DNA of 64,000 nt from Rhyzopertha dominica (lineage: Eukaryota > Arthropoda > Insecta > Coleoptera > Bostrichidae). The translations under genes were made by a program, and so were the position numbers. The notes beneath the pieces were generated by a model. The model was not told the DNA's origin and did not search any database. It saw only the letters and a list, made by a program, of their open reading frames with translations. The stretch is taken from NCBI GenBank assembly GCA_025024175.1, contig QCXZ01000137.1, forward strand, positions 11,656,001-11,720,000, given 5' to 3'. The stretch's first letter is position 1; each line of letters begins with the position of its first letter. Positions 34,840 to 47,865 of the stretch are shown one piece after another.

Positions 34840-35860
34840 NTCCATTGGTATTTCAGTATTTCGTCCTTGAACGGAGAGTTCTAAAATACCCTTAAGCTTG
34901 CAATAGTAAAGCATTACAAAAAAAAAAGCTGACAAGAACAATATTGACAACTACCAGACCAATCGTTTTGTTATCAAACGTTTCCAAGGTGTTTGAGAAA
35001 GCTATACTGAAACGATTAAATAGTTTCTTAGAATAGCACAATATAATCATAGACTATCAAGGTGGTTACCAAAGAAGCAGATCAACCACAACGCCAGTGA
35101 ATCAATTCATGATAGGAGTTTACACATCGCTCATTGATAAAGAAAGCGTTGTTGAGATATTCTTCGAAATGTATCATGTTTTCAACTGTATGAATCACAA
35201 TCATCTTCTTGCTAAGGTGGAGCAAATGGGGTTTAGGTGGGCCACTCTCAACCGATGGTACATATATGATGTCTTATACATGTTTACTAAGTCAGAATGT
35301 GCCTGAAGAATCAATATTTGACCTTTTCCTATTTTTTCGGTATGCTAATGAACTACCAGATTTAGTGTCCCATTTTGTGAGTCAATATGCGGACGATACT
35401 CATAATTATCATAAATGAAGCTTCGCTGAAGGATTTATACTTCAAAATATGTGAATAATTGAAAACTATTAACTTATGATGTACTGAAGATAGTCTGATA
35501 ATGTTTTAATCCTTGCATTTTCAAAATGTAAATGGATCCTACGGAGAAAATGGGTTAGCAATAACTTACTAAGTTAAGATTTGGGTCTTGCAGTGGATGA
35601 CATGCGATTAGCAAGCGCATATTGACAGATTTGTAAACGTTCCAAGTTCGCTTAAATATGCCTTGCGCACGATATCTGAAATTGTAACAACTAGGACCAG
35701 TTTGAGTACGTACCACTTTACCTCTTGTTTGAAATGTAGCGTATTATTGTTAGGAAGTTGTACAGATTTTCACCTAATTTATGTCCTCAAAAAAAACGGC
35801 ATCTTCGCAGGGTGTTTATTCTGAAGAGCAGCGAAACTTACGCAAATGTGAAACGTCTTC
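34840..35860 (+). pseudogene. LINE reverse transcriptase relic (jockey-like)
   Basis: Plus-strand frames cover most of an RT domain: DKNNIDNYQ, FEKAILKRLNSFLE, the block GYQRSRSTTTPVNQF (at 35064-35108), block A decayed to FFEMYHVFNCMNH (both catalytic-region Asp codons changed, to Glu and Asn), HLLAKVEQMGF, then FLFFRYANELPDLV and catalytic YADD at 35386-35397. Further on, weak thumb-like matches (TTRTSLSTYH, LLLGSCTDFHLIYVL) extend to about 35850. Multiple stops and frameshifts. An N lies at 34840. Confidence 0.85.
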
Positions 35861-35869
35861 TCCACCTTA

Positions 35870-37255
35870 TTAATACTCTACATAGTGGAGTGTAACATTT
35901 TCGCAAAGTTAACATATACAGCTAGCCATGCCCACAAACACATGTATTATACAGAGTAACAAAAGACGAGCCTCTCAAAAGAGTACTACATGTAAGCTGC
36001 TTCAACGATTTTCTCGTTACTGATAAAATATATGCATAGTAACATACATAATCATACCAAGGTCTGCTCCATTTCACGTATGAGAAAGCGATGGAAGTTA
36101 CCCGGTCTGGCTAAGATAGAAGCATAATTTATATGTTCTACTTCGATATTTTATAACGATGAACTTTAATTGCCATTTTTGATGTAGTGATATTTAGTAA
36201 TTCTAAAAAAAATGTAAGCTAAATATGGACGACAGTTGAATATTTTCATGTCAAAAGTTTAGTACCAACGGAAACAAAAAAAATGACATAATTTTCTTCA
36301 TTCTGAACAGTCATAAATGAGTTTTGAACTTCAAAGATGCTCAAGCAAGCACATTAAAAGCAGCACTATGGAGAAAGCAATGAAACTTACTTAATTATCT
36401 ATTTACTGCTCTGATACCTCATGTACCTATCAATCGTTTAATAATACATAATTATACCTAACATTCCCTATAAGTAATGCTGCAGTAATTGGAATAAATG
36501 TTCAGGATCAGTTTATATGACATATAGTAAAACGAAATTACCTACTTCGCTTTTCCGATGATTTGTGGCTTGTGTTGTTCAATACTTACTTTGTTAAAGA
36601 ATGGTCTCGAGTAATGTAAAAGGTATAAAAGGTATATAAGGCTTCACTGAAGAACAAGTTTTTAATAAGTACTTCTTTCTGGAATCTTTCTATGAGGGTA
36701 AATAGATTTTGTCAACAAAGAAATTAGCACAAACAAGAAGAACCATATTGTCAGCATTTGAGAAGTTTCATATTCAAAGAAAATGTTCAAAGAAAACGTT
36801 GTCACAGAGGCTTTTGATAAAAACAGCTCCATAGTATTGCAACAGTTGCCCGTGGTGGCTAAAGCACTTTTCTCAGTAAGCTATACGAACAGAGAACTCT
36901 GGATCTCTTTTAAAAAGTAGTAAATGTCAAAAAAAATGACTGAAAATGAGATATGTTTCATCTTACACAAGGCCTGATTTATGAACACAGTGTGATTGAA
37001 TAGTACAAAGCAGTACTTATGCCATTTTGCTTCAACGTTACGCTATTTTAACCTGCATATTTTATGTAATTTTAAACTTGAAGATGATGCAAACGTAGAG
37101 GATCCCATTCCTTATGGTGAAATTTGCGTATAATAAATATCGCCACTATCAAGTTACAGGACTTATATAAAATCTGTCCAATTTCAAAATGTTTGTTGGG
37201 ACTACTTAGGCACCGATCTTAACAGCAATATTTTGTGTTAGAATACTTTAAGCAT
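35870..37255. other. AT-rich non-coding DNA
   Basis: No supported feature. Confidence 0.45.
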
Positions 37256-37259
37256 TCTG

Positions 37260-37870
37260 CTTTAAGCCAGTTAATAATCTAAAACTTCCTGAAACGTCAG
37301 CACAACTCTACCAGTTTAAAGTGAAATATTCAAAAGCTCCCAACTGCGCCTCGTTGTGCATCGTACACGCCCTGGATGCAGTTGTATGCATATTTACATA
37401 AAGCACACTCCCGAACAACTTTAAAGTGTTTGAACGAACTGCAAAATTCTTCCGAGTGTACCAAACCGCGTCGCCTAAACGAGCCTTGAGCAAACTACAA
37501 ACAAAAGACGTCTAAGCGGGTGTTGCGAAGCTTGCAACAAAGCAAAATGCGCATAAACTTCTTAATTGCCTTGCTGTTAGCTTGCCATTTAAGTAGTGCG
37601 CCTTATCAGTCTCGCAAAGTGCATGTTTGTAGGTAACCGAAGTTCCTGCGTCCCGTTTAATCAAGCCACCCTCCGCACTGCACGTATGAAGGAAGATGAA
37701 GTAACCCTTCGAGCATGTAGCTTTTCGACGTAGTTGGCTTTGACGTGAGAAGGAATGCAATAAAGCTGGGGCGAGGGCACGGAAAAATTATGTTGGGGTG
37801 GTTGCAGTTGATTGTTCCAGAGGTGTGCATGCGTAGGGGCGTGTCCTTCATGTGCTAAATAATGAAAATA
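37260..37870. promoter_or_regulatory. GC-rich island 9, candidate conserved non-coding element
   Basis: A composition rise with no repeat similarity. Minus-strand frames of 61-82 codons overlap in different registers and look like low-stop-density artefacts. Confidence 0.3.
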
Positions 37871-38490
37871 AAGGATGGGGGACGAAAACGTCGATTNGTC
37901 AAGCCCATGTAATAGAATTTTGCAATCTTCTAGTGAGGTAATGGGTGAAATGGCTCTTGGGGGCAGTTCAAGTGGAACGGAACGAAACGGAATTGATCGG
38001 TGCTAATTTTATTGTTGGGGTGCATGCACAACTTCAGGAAACATGGTTCGAAGCAAGAAACAAAGGAAACCATTTCGAACATTAGGGTACTTGCCTATAC
38101 TGTTTTTATTCACTTAGTTTAATCAAATAAAAGGTCATGCAAAATATTTTGGCATCGTCATTGTTTAATACGGGAGGATATAAAATTTGAATCATTTATC
38201 AGTAGCCGAGACCGTGATTATGTTAACCTGTGACATCATTAGTCAGCAATGACGGGTCGGAGTACATGCAGTTTTATGTTGAATGATTGCTCTTGCTACT
38301 GTTTTCGCCAGTACATTAGTATCCATCTAGTGAATCAAATTTTTATCTAATACCTGACAAATTGACTTTTTCGGATCAACCGGCTTCAACCAAAAGAGTT
38401 CAGCAGCATTTATCGCTTGAAAGAAAGGTTATTATAAGTGTACATTTTTTTGTTAGCGCAAGGATGCTTTAAAATTAACCAGCAAGGCAA
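37871..38490. other. Non-coding DNA
   Basis: Nothing supported; N at 37897. Confidence 0.45.
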
Positions 38491-38495
38491 CAAAC

Positions 38496-39405
38496 ATGAC
38501 ACACGACAGTATCAAAAATTGTCAGCACCGACGAGAACCCAAAAGTTCGGTTGATTACTTCAGCGATAATGAAATTAAGGAAATCGATTGTGTTATCTGT
38601 GGTATATATGATAAAAGCGCTCCTTATAAGGGGTTAAAAACAAATTCAGCTTACGTGGATTTGATTTTAAATATAATGTTATGACATATGTAGACTCCTT
38701 AAGAAAATATTGTTCAGATATAAAACCATAAATAAACGACGTTTTACAAAAAAGCCAATATCGGGCGGAAAATAAAGCCATATATAGTTTATCTCTTTGG
38801 AACATGGTACGGCCCACAAAAATGCCAGCTAAAATCACCACCTACGAGATAAAAGCGCCTATTTATTTTAAATGCTTGTAATTGAGAATAACTGCCGATT
38901 GTCATTCCCATATGACCCATATTAAATTTGAAGAGTGGTTTGAGAAGCAATTATTGCCGAATGCCGACAATAAGTTCTATCACTTCAGGCAAGCAATAAT
39001 CCTTCAAAACAAGAAATAATTAATTTAATGCAAAAAGGATATTTAACTATTTCTGAGAAATCTACAAAGGAACAGCTACTCAAAATTATTTTTGACAGTT
39101 CTATAGACAAATCAAGATTCTACGCAGTTGATGAATAGGCAAAATCTATGGTCATAATGCGTTCTGAATCCTAAGAAACTAGCTTAAACACGAAATAAAT
39201 AAGCAAAATAAAACGCCATAGGTCACCAGTACCGTTTTAGATTTAATCAGAAACATCTCATCAAATGGATGGAGCACTATTTCAAAACTGCTATCTCCAT
39301 ATTGTAGCCATTGAAGATGGTTTCGTTACAAACATTGAATTTGCATCAGTTATTATTAACGTAAACGACGCAGAGGATTCTTCTGATGATGAAAATGATC
39401 TGTAA
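38496..39405 (+). pseudogene. Tc1/mariner-superfamily transposase pseudogene
   Basis: In order on the plus strand: an N-terminal region (VDYFSDNEIKEI, GIYDKSAPYKGLKT), then KKILFRYKTINKRRFTKKP, the EEWFEKQLLPNADN block, a QEIINLMQKGYLTISEKSTK stretch, EQLLKIIFDSSIDKSRF, AVDE-stop-AKSM, and a C-terminal acidic tail ending DAEDSSDDENDL and TAA (39403-39405). The order and style match the widespread insect DDE transposase family with a pre-catalytic 'K-x-x-L-x-x-II' region. The central Asp motifs are not legible, stops are frequent, and no terminal inverted repeats were found. About 300 codons long, slightly short for the family. Confidence 0.7.
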
Positions 39406-39639
39406 TGTATAGATTTATGGATGTAGTATGTATTTATGAAGCCTACATATGAGTTGCAATGCTGTCGCGTGTTCTTACAGCTAAAAAATATAAATATCTT
39501 GTATAATACAATATCAAATTATAAATATGTCATTAATGTTAAAATCTACTATTTTTACCTTCTTTTGTATGCTACAAACAAACGTCTTCGACTTCAGCAT
39601 TCAATCTCTCCACTTCTCATCTTCCTTGAACCTACTCGT

Positions 39640-40531
39640 GAAGGAGAAATTATGCGAAGAAACAATGCTTGTGAAGTGCTTGAGGTTGTTGAAAGTAATC
39701 CTGTTACTATTACGAGAAAAATTTATATACTTTCTAAACAGATTAGGACGGCTGAGAATGATGCTTTACCAGAAAACTGACTGCATCGCTGTCATCATCA
39801 GCAAGCTTCTTCTTACGGATGTTTCCCAAGGGGTTCGCCTTTAAAAATGCTGAAGCAATCGTCTGAATACTGTTTCAAGCACCCCCTTGCACGAGATGGA
39901 ATCAACAATTTCTATAACGACGGAATGTGTGACTATCAGGAACTCTCGTGTTGTTCGAGAAACCCACTTCCACACAAGATTCTTCGTAAATGTTTGGTCT
40001 GGAATAATTAATAATGAAGTAATAAGACTATATTATTTTCTTCTTCGTGCCGGGTTTTTGGAGAACGTACACCTCTACTATATGAGTACATTATATTTCT
40101 TCAAATAAGAAAGACTATGTTCGCTTTACATGATGGTGCCCCAGATCATTTGAAGAGATGTCACTAATTTCCGCATTGAACCCTATCAAAATCCGTGGAT
40201 AGGTCATGGTGGCGTATTGCCTATCTACCGCGATTTCCGGATCGCAACCACTACTTTTTCATGTGGGGACATGTGAAGACACTTACCAATTGGATGGAAA
40301 ATCCTAGCAATGGGAAAAAAGTGCTCGTCTCATTGAGTATCTTTAATAACTTCGCCGTCACTTCTCTTTTGTTGTAATTTTTTGCCAACCCTCTGTTAAT
40401 TTACTTCAGCTTCAAACCACGATAGTTCAAAACCGTTGGAAATTCGATAACAGTGAAAATGATTTTTGCTTGGAATTAATCATAGAATTCATATCTATCT
40501 CAGATACCCCAGCACCCACCCTGTACTTAGC
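39640..40531 (+). pseudogene. Mariner-like (DDE) transposase pseudogene with 3' terminal motif
   Basis: Plus-strand frames give the helix-turn-helix part (VVESNPVTITRKI, LHRCHHQQ), a middle region (NSRVVRETHFHTRF, NVWSGIINNEVI), the catalytic-Asp block FALHDGAPDHLKR (Asp at 40132-40134) and NPWIGHGG followed by decayed PRFPD-x-x-x-YFFMWGHVK. This matches the insect family with 'FPNRWIGRGGP...SPDL-x-x-x-DFFLWG'. Stops and frameshifts abound. The sequence ends at CCCACCCTGTA (about 40519-40531), the shared terminal motif of this window, so the right end is probably intact; the left end was not found. Confidence 0.8.
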
Positions 40532-41365
40532 AACTCTAGTGATTCAATTATAGTTCTGCTGACGCATCACCTTTAAGTGACTTTTGAGGTAATGAACATG
40601 TTTATGTATTAAGCAATCCAGGTTGTTATGTATTAATTCTACCTACTGACCTGTATTACCTAAAAATGTAGGTAGGTAGACGTGGGGTACCCAAGCAATC
40701 TTTTTACATACATCGCGAGAAAAAAAGGAGCATTTTGGAAGTTACTACAGCACTTTTTAGAAAAAAAAATACTTTAAAGTAAATATTTTCATACCATTTC
40801 CACTATTCTATATTTTGCTCGAATTTTAGATCGAATGGTCTGTGACTGTGCTACTTATATTCGCCCAACCAGGGTTATGCGGGCATTAGAATCAAACATC
40901 ATTTTACTAATGTTGATAAAATGCTCAAGCCAGGTAGGAAGTATCTAAGAACATTAATGCTTAGCAAAAATATTGATAGGTGTATTGTACTATAATAGTA
41001 TGGGTGCAAGGATTAGGTAACTTAGCTAAGCATTCACAGGACAGACATATATGTCGGGTGAAATATTTCTAGAACAGTCACGCCAAGTCTTGGTATCCAC
41101 CCATAAATACCAACAATTGGTGGGTTTCATGTAACTTTACACGATGTTCTTGTCAAGAATAAGTCGGAGATGCAAATATAGATGGCTGCTGTTTATTTAC
41201 ATAGTTTCCATATGTAATAAGTATAACTCCAATATGTAAAGCTAGTAATTTATCAAGGCGAAATAATAACAGTTTAGAACAACATTCCTTTAAAAACATT
41301 ACTAGGGACGTCTCAGAAATGCATAGCGTTAAATTAAGTTCTGCAGCAGCCAGATGATTATATTA
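40532..41365. other. AT-rich non-coding DNA
   Basis: No supported feature. Confidence 0.5.
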
Positions 41366-41369
41366 CACC

Positions 41370-41900
41370 ACCCCCGCATTGGAACGAGCGACCTCTCCCT
41401 TCTGACCGCGGAACGAGACCCTAAAATAACCGTGCTATAAAAGTAAACAAGTTAGAGCACTCCTAAGGAGCCATCCTTCTTTGTCATTCCAAGAGCGAGA
41501 TTTCCTTAATTCCATTATCCGTATTCAGTCCGCGCCTCCGCCAGAAACATATTCAGCATAAATATAGTTCCGTTGATTCCCGCAGGGCCCGAGGGCGCAA
41601 CGGCCGAGACCTGCCGAAATTTTCAATTCGCAATTATCGACTCCCGGAATCCCCTGATTATAGGTCCGCGGATACGCAGGCTTGCCCCCTCACTTGTGAT
41701 TTCTTCAGCTCGCCCGGTTCTCTCTTTAACGGTTATTTTATTATGTCCTTTAGTGACGGGGAATTATTTTCGCATATAGATTGGGTTTAATTAACAGCAC
41801 TGTAGGATTCGTTAAGTCTTTCACTGCCGGACGGCATCTGACGTGTCGCTGCTTTACAGCTTGCACTAATTAGGACGCCGGTAGTAAAACTTTGCACGTG
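41370..41900. promoter_or_regulatory. GC-rich island 10, candidate conserved non-coding element
   Basis: CpG-retaining block with GGGCCCGAGGGCGC-type words near 41585 and no repeat similarity. The 68-codon plus frame (41573-41779) is unrecognised. Confidence 0.35.
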
Positions 41901-43770
41901 AAGCTGCAGTAAAATCGCAAACCGGAATCTAAATAAGCAAACAAGGGTTCGTCGAAGAATTGTCTTCTACGGAAGGAAATGGTTTTCTTCAGCTTCAGTA
42001 CTGTATTGTAAGTGTTCAATATTCAAATTACGAATTATCGTACGAACTGTTTATGTAGAATAGTAGCCGATTTAACTGAGAAAGGGTTCCATGTACCGAC
42101 ACGTATTTAGTCTCTATCCTCCAAACTTTAAACTGTCAAATCAAATTTCATTCAAATATCATCTGGTAAGTTTCTAATGAAATTAAGTGGCGATTAATAT
42201 ACTTATAGCAAATATGAAAACGGTTATAATAGATATATCCACCTATAGATTGAAGGGAATATGAACAGTGGATTTGTAAAGTAGAAGACCTTAGGTTCTT
42301 TTTACTGATGTATACTTCTTAAAAGTTATTAAAAAGCAATATAGGTGCGGTACCTCAACCTAACTTGACCACTTTAAACCACAGAACATATTAGTTAATA
42401 TTATATTAGTATTTTGTAAACTATTGCGCAAGAAAAATCCCGGCAAAGATGATGACGTTGACTTACGAGAATTTAATGAGTTAACTGTAACCGCTTTATG
42501 CGTAACTACTCGACACTGGAATTTAGCAAAGTTTAATTTCAACATCGAATTAATAATATCTGTAAAAAGGAATACTACTTGTTTCTAAGTACAGCTTTGG
42601 CTTCTTTTAACTCGCTCGTTTGAAAGAAACTGATTAAGTTTGGTGTTCGGGGCCCTATGTCTTCTTCACTTTGACATATAACATATGACGATGGTTATAT
42701 TTACTTTTTATTATATTCGGTATTCACATTTTTTTAAAATAAGCTGCCATTACTTTTATATGATTATTAAAGAATCTTTGTTTCTTCATTCAGCTATGCA
42801 CAAAAATATTTGTTACATTACGTTGACCACGTTTTATTATTTTTATGGATATTTTTGTTACGTATTTGGATAGCTGAATAGTGAAGTAAATATACCGTAA
42901 AAACCAGACGAAAAATCCATGGCATTCCATTAGTAAAAACAACATACAGTTAATTCCGTGTCGCCCATCTGTAGATTTTTTGAGCCTTTTATAAATGCAT
43001 AGGGCATGTTATACCTATTTGTCAAAATAAGGAAGATATAGGGCCGCTAACACCAAACTAAATCCGGTATAAACTAACAAAACGAAAAAAAAAACAACAA
43101 AATACCCAGTTTCTTTCCAAATTTCGCCTATTCTTCATAATATCCATGTTTTGCTCATCTGTATGGCTTTTTTATTAACCGCGTACTTATAATATCATTT
43201 TTCTAGGTAAAGAATTTTTGCGGCATCACAATCATGTGTTTATTTACGTAGGTATAAATTTTCTGCTATGAGAGATCTGTTGTAATTTATTATAGCAGAC
43301 ATATTCCTCAAATGAGCCTTTATTTTTCCTTCGGCTAGACCCATGCGACATTTTTCCGCAAGTACAAATAAGAGCACCTAAATTATCATAATATGGTACC
43401 AATAACTTTATCAGGAAGGCATTGCACATATAAGGTAAATATAACTTTAATTAACTTCATATTTATTAATAGAAAGTTACTTACTTTAGGAAAATCTATT
43501 GCATAAGTCGACTTTTTTCAGAAAATTTACACTTTTATAAGTGATGTATACATTTTTAACAGTTCTCAGATAATATAGCTCGCTGTTAACCAATATTAAG
43601 TATGCTTTATATTTAAAAGATACTGCAATATCACTCTAAAAAAAAAGATGAATGATTGTACGAGGGATAAGGAATAACAAAATGACTGCTAGCCGTTTTT
43701 GTAATAAGATTCAACACGGCACAAATGTATTATGTACTTTTCTGCGGTAAATGCTTTTTATTGTAGGTAC
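41901..43770. other. AT-rich non-coding DNA
   Basis: No supported feature; poly-A run near 43087. Confidence 0.45.
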
Positions 43771-43778
43771 TTATCACT

Positions 43779-43974
43779 TAATCCATCAGGAAGCCCTGGT
43801 GGTGCTCTTGTACGCGTCTTCTCTACGACTTGATTTCACATCAGCCAAGACCAGAGGCATACATCCAGCCACAATTTCCTCCAGTAATGACGTATGAACC
43901 CCAACAATCTCCTCCGGAAACAATGTATGACCACGGCGAAGAAATATCCAAAAGAAACTACTCAATTTGCTAAG
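43779..43974 (+). CDS. Candidate exon with 11-12-residue Pro/Gln/Tyr repeats
   Basis: An ATG-less plus-strand frame runs to TAA and contains QPRPEAYI, QPQFPPVMTYEP, QQSPPETMYDH and GEEISKRNYSIC. The two central copies are a 33-base tandem repeat, and several differences between them are conservative (CCA/CCG for Pro, GAA/GAC for Glu/Asp). This hints at past coding constraint in this frame. An acceptor-like site (TCACTTAATCCATCAG) ends at about 43789. The same bases are also open on the minus strand (43786-43992), which weakens the case. It could be the last exon of a low-complexity protein, a pseudogene, or a non-coding tandem duplication. Confidence 0.3.
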
Positions 43975-44089
43975 GTGATGCAATAGCCTCACAATCCGTA
44001 TGCAAGTAAAGCGATGGTTAAAAGAAAAGGCCTATTGCATAAACAAAGATACAATAAAAACCAGACAGACGCAAACGACNCAACAAAAN

Positions 44090-45430
44090 GCCTACCTTTT
44101 CTTTACCGGATGATCGAGGGTAGTTGGTGAAAAACTATGCACATGTAGTCGCGAGGTGATATAATCCCGCTAAGCGGTTAGATAAGCGCTCCAAAAGAAT
44201 CCAAATGTATTCACACTAATCAAAAATCGAGCACTTACTTAAAATTCAGATCACCTGAATTATTCCGGCTAAGCCGATATGCTAAATTAGACGAAAATTT
44301 CAAGTGACTGTATTTTCCGCCCGATAAAAATGGAATTTAGAGAAAAACGCGCCGCAAGAAATGGAAATGGCTGCCGGGCAGAAAATACGCCTACAAGGTG
44401 GCAACCAGCTATAATGTAGAACAACGATGTTAATTGGTGACGCATTGCACCCCTAACGTTAAATATGAGTGAAAATTTTAATTGTGATGATACGAGTTTC
44501 AGTTAAACAGGAATCTCCAAATTTTACACCATCGATAATTTGCGACACGTTCGGGATATCTCTTTTACAGCAACAAAACGAGTAACTTCTTTGGGCAAAC
44601 GGTTTAATTTTTACTAATTCATGCCATGGTCCTTATGCTGCTTACTGTCGGTTTTCGATATCCTGTGGACAAGTTTGCCGTTTGAAGAGGGGTCAAATTA
44701 AATTGAGACGTAAGGTGGAACGTCATCTGATACTACGATGGGTCTATATTCTGCTTGATTTTCATCATAATAATATATTTAGATGGTAGTGGGTTATTGC
44801 TTAGGAGAGTTATCCTATTTTCTGAACCGCACTTATAGCGTTACTAATTCATACCGAGTATGATGTCCTCAGAGTTGACCTCAAACATGTAATTTGTAAT
44901 ACTTGAAAACAGCGACTACAAGCAAAACAACAAAACAACAGTATAATTATACGTAATATTCGCGAGAATAACAACGAATCAGAGCAAAGCCGACCACCCG
45001 TAAATCAACATTTTCAGCGTTTATCCACCGACTTTACATCTGTGATACTACCGTCGATTAAGTGTCCCCAAGAAGCGCACGATACCAACTTTATGAGCAG
45101 TTTAGGAATTAACTTTTTCCGTAACAATTAGGGCTTATCCATTCCCCAAATCCTGCTTAATTCAGGACACCCATTACACGGAATCACTCTATAAATAAGG
45201 TTTTACCGTGGGCATTTAGTAAGATCTGGTTTAGTATGCTACATTTCGAGTTCCCCATTTCTTCTTAACTCCTTTACCGCAATCCCTCTGTAATTCCTGA
45301 ACTATATACGGGTATACCAGCTCCGTATTTGATGTAATCTGATATATATTTTTAACGAAATCACGGTATATACCGTTGTCGAATTGCGGTTCTATCCCCA
45401 GTTTTGGTTCCAAGTTGGTCTGTTTCGCTT
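44090..45430. promoter_or_regulatory. GC-richer island 11, candidate conserved non-coding element
   Basis: A broad, patchy block, GC-richest at 44270-44420 and 45000-45170. No repeat similarity or supported coding frame. Ns at 44080 and 44089 lie at its left edge. Confidence 0.3.
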
Positions 45431-45796
45431 ATATAAAGCTGATGTGTCATTTCAAAAGAATTTTTTATTTTGTATTACGCGGCGCGTAGCAGTTTTTGGG
45501 AAAAGTAGTGAAGAACACTATTTTTACTGTAATGAACTTTATTGTTTATGAATATTCATCTTCTATGCATTTTCTCATATGCACATTGAAAATGATTATT
45601 AAAAAAATTAAGACATCAGCTCATTAACTGCTGTAAAAAATAACCTACAGTCAGGTACTAAATACTACTACTTTGTAAAGATTAGATTGTAGCAGAAGCA
45701 GTATGATGTTTAGCACTATCTTGATAAATTAAATAATTAGGGTGTTTTCATTGCCATTTGTGAATGACTTCTGGCAAGCAAATTGTTTTATAAACT
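45431..45796. other. AT-rich non-coding DNA
   Basis: Nothing supported. Confidence 0.5.
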
Positions 45797-46981
45797 TCTG
45801 AGATTATTTTGTATAACTCACCATTCCTCTAAAATGTACCTACAGTTTTCGAGAAAATAAGCGCTAAAGCAAAAAATCGTCGTTTGCAGCGCTCTCTGTT
45901 ATTTTAAATACCTTCCAATATGGACACCTATAAGACTGGGGTTTGCATATCGCGTAAGTTAAGAAATTGGCCTATAATTTACGCCTTCAAACAGATTTAT
46001 TATTTTTAAATTGAAATTAATACACCAGTTGGCTTATGAAATATTTCAAACTGCGGTAAGTCAATTTTTTAAATGGAACATGAAAGTTTTTTTACACCAT
46101 CGGACGCAAAATTAAATTATCTTTAATTCGATATCAGGTTGTCTTTAACTATTACTAACAGTTTTCCAACAATTTGTGTTTTTCTGATTTTTTAGATTAG
46201 AATCGCTTTTATCAAGTACGCCTTGACAAGTGATTGTTTTGTTCACGTCAGAAAGAAAAGTCACAGCTTAATAATAAAGTATTGGAAAGGTTCGTGTGCT
46301 TAAAGCAAAAGCAGAAGTAAATGAATGTGTACTGTTTATTACTTAAATGGTAACTAAAGTTTCCTTTTACATAAGAGTACCTACCTGTGAAGAATTCTTT
46401 TCAAAGATGAGATAAACTAAAGTAAGTATTTAAGTGTTGCATTTACTTTAAACGATCCAGACAGCACCCTTGCAGTATACTAAATCTACAACTTATTCAA
46501 ATATTTGAATAAACTGTGCTAAAACTCACCAAGGGCCAGCGCTGACATTTTGCCGCCTCTCATGTTTCGTAAAGGCGTACCTATAAGCGATTTTAATCTA
46601 AAAAATCAGAAAAACGCAAACTGTTGCAAAACTGTTAGTAATAGATAGAGACAACCTTATATCAAATTAAACATAATTTAATTTTGCATCCTATCCATTT
46701 ATAAAATGGATTTATCGCAGTTTGAAATATTTCATATGGCAACCGACGTATTAATTTCAATTTAAAAATAATAAACTTGCTTGAAGACGTAAATGATAGG
46801 CCATTTTCTTAACTTACGCGGCACGCAAACCGCAGTCTTCTAGGTGTCTCATTTTGGAAGATATTGAAAATGGCGGGGAGCGCTGAAAACGACGATTTTT
46901 TTCTTTAGCGCTTATTTTCTCGAAAGCTGTACACTTAGAGGTATGGTATATTATACAAAATGACCTTAGAATTCAACAAGG
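45797..46981. mobile_element. Foldback element 2: about 0.42-kb arms, 351-base loop
   Basis: The left arm 45797-46222 and right arm 46574-46981 are reverse complements at roughly 80% identity, best around AGAAAATAAGCGCTAAAG and TTGAAATTAATAC. Small indels explain the unequal arm lengths. The loop 46223-46573 is AT-rich without a recognisable product. The arms are more diverged than in foldback element 1, so this copy is older. No terminal duplication was identified. Confidence 0.85.
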
Positions 46982-47003
46982 AATACAAAAATGTTAAAAT
47001 ATA

Positions 47004-47181
47004 CGGAGTGTTCTGTTTAAAATAAGGAAGTTGGATTGCGTTTCCGGTATAACCGGCAGTGACCAGTTTTCAAACATATTTTTACAATATGGTGCATATA
47101 AACCTGGTTCACTTTTATAGTTTTTCATATTTGCAATAGTTGTAGAGTTTTGGAAGAAATACGTTCATTTGGCCCACCCTG
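47004..47181. mobile_element. 178-base MITE with TA-flanked ends
   Basis: Left end CGGAGTGTTCTG and right end (reverse complement) CAGGGTGGGCC fit the terminal pattern C(A/G)G-x-GTG shared in this window. Both are flanked by TATA, consistent with a TA target duplication. The right end sits precisely where the neighbouring mariner transposase frame breaks off. Confidence 0.6.
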
Positions 47182-47185
47182 TATA

Positions 47186-47620
47186 ACCTGAATTCATCGT
47201 TTGTAATTATGTTGTAGACACGTTCGGAAGATTATTATAAAATTTTCTCAACACTTCTTTGCACCATTGGACTCGATTTGCTTTCTGGCCCTGCTCAGAT
47301 TATGTCGCATCCAACGAGACAAAAATTTTCTGAGGCAAATTCTCGTACAAAATAGATTGTATTTTTGTCCAAAAGATGCCTGAATTTCGTCGTAAGTCAC
47401 ATGATTATGTTCTTTAATCATTCGATATAGAACTTCTACGCTACAGCAGATGCTTTAGGACGATCATATTTTTATTGATCATGCAGCGAAGCACTACAGC
47501 ATATTGCTCCTTGGAACCAGTAATGCACAGTTGTTTTTGATGGAGCTCCATCCTCAAATGCAACCACAATTAAGATCGTAGCAAATCATAGCGCGAACAT
47601 TTTATCGTGTTAGCTGGATT
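47186..47620 (-). pseudogene. mariner transposase N-terminal half, pseudogene
   Basis: On the minus strand the frames read AFEDGAPSKTTVHYWFQ, SLHDQ-stop-KYDRPK (family: SL-x-DE-x-x-GRP), SAVA, TTKFRHLL, LVGCDII (family: SRWIPHNL) and VYNIITNDEF. The last includes the first catalytic Asp (47196-47198; family TGDE). Stops and frameshifts are frequent. The frame ends abruptly at the MITE; the C-terminal catalytic half is missing. Confidence 0.85.
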
Positions 47621-47865
47621 GTCAGGCGATTGGAATACTCCTAGTACCCAAATTTTTTTACCGTTTTATGTATTACAATCAGTGCGCGATTGACCAACAT
47701 TGGAGCTAAAGCTTATGCGCAATTCTAAGTTCTCATAAACAGCAAGCAAGCGACATATTCTTCTTAAACACTCACCTTCAAGAATATTCCTAGGACCATG
47801 TTTACCGCTGTACCTGCTTATTTTAAACGTGTGTGGCATGCACAGGACACAATGCATGTTCCTTG

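Noticed and set aside
36845..36930. Another tRNA-like unit
   Set aside because: A weak box A-like word but no box B and no stems.
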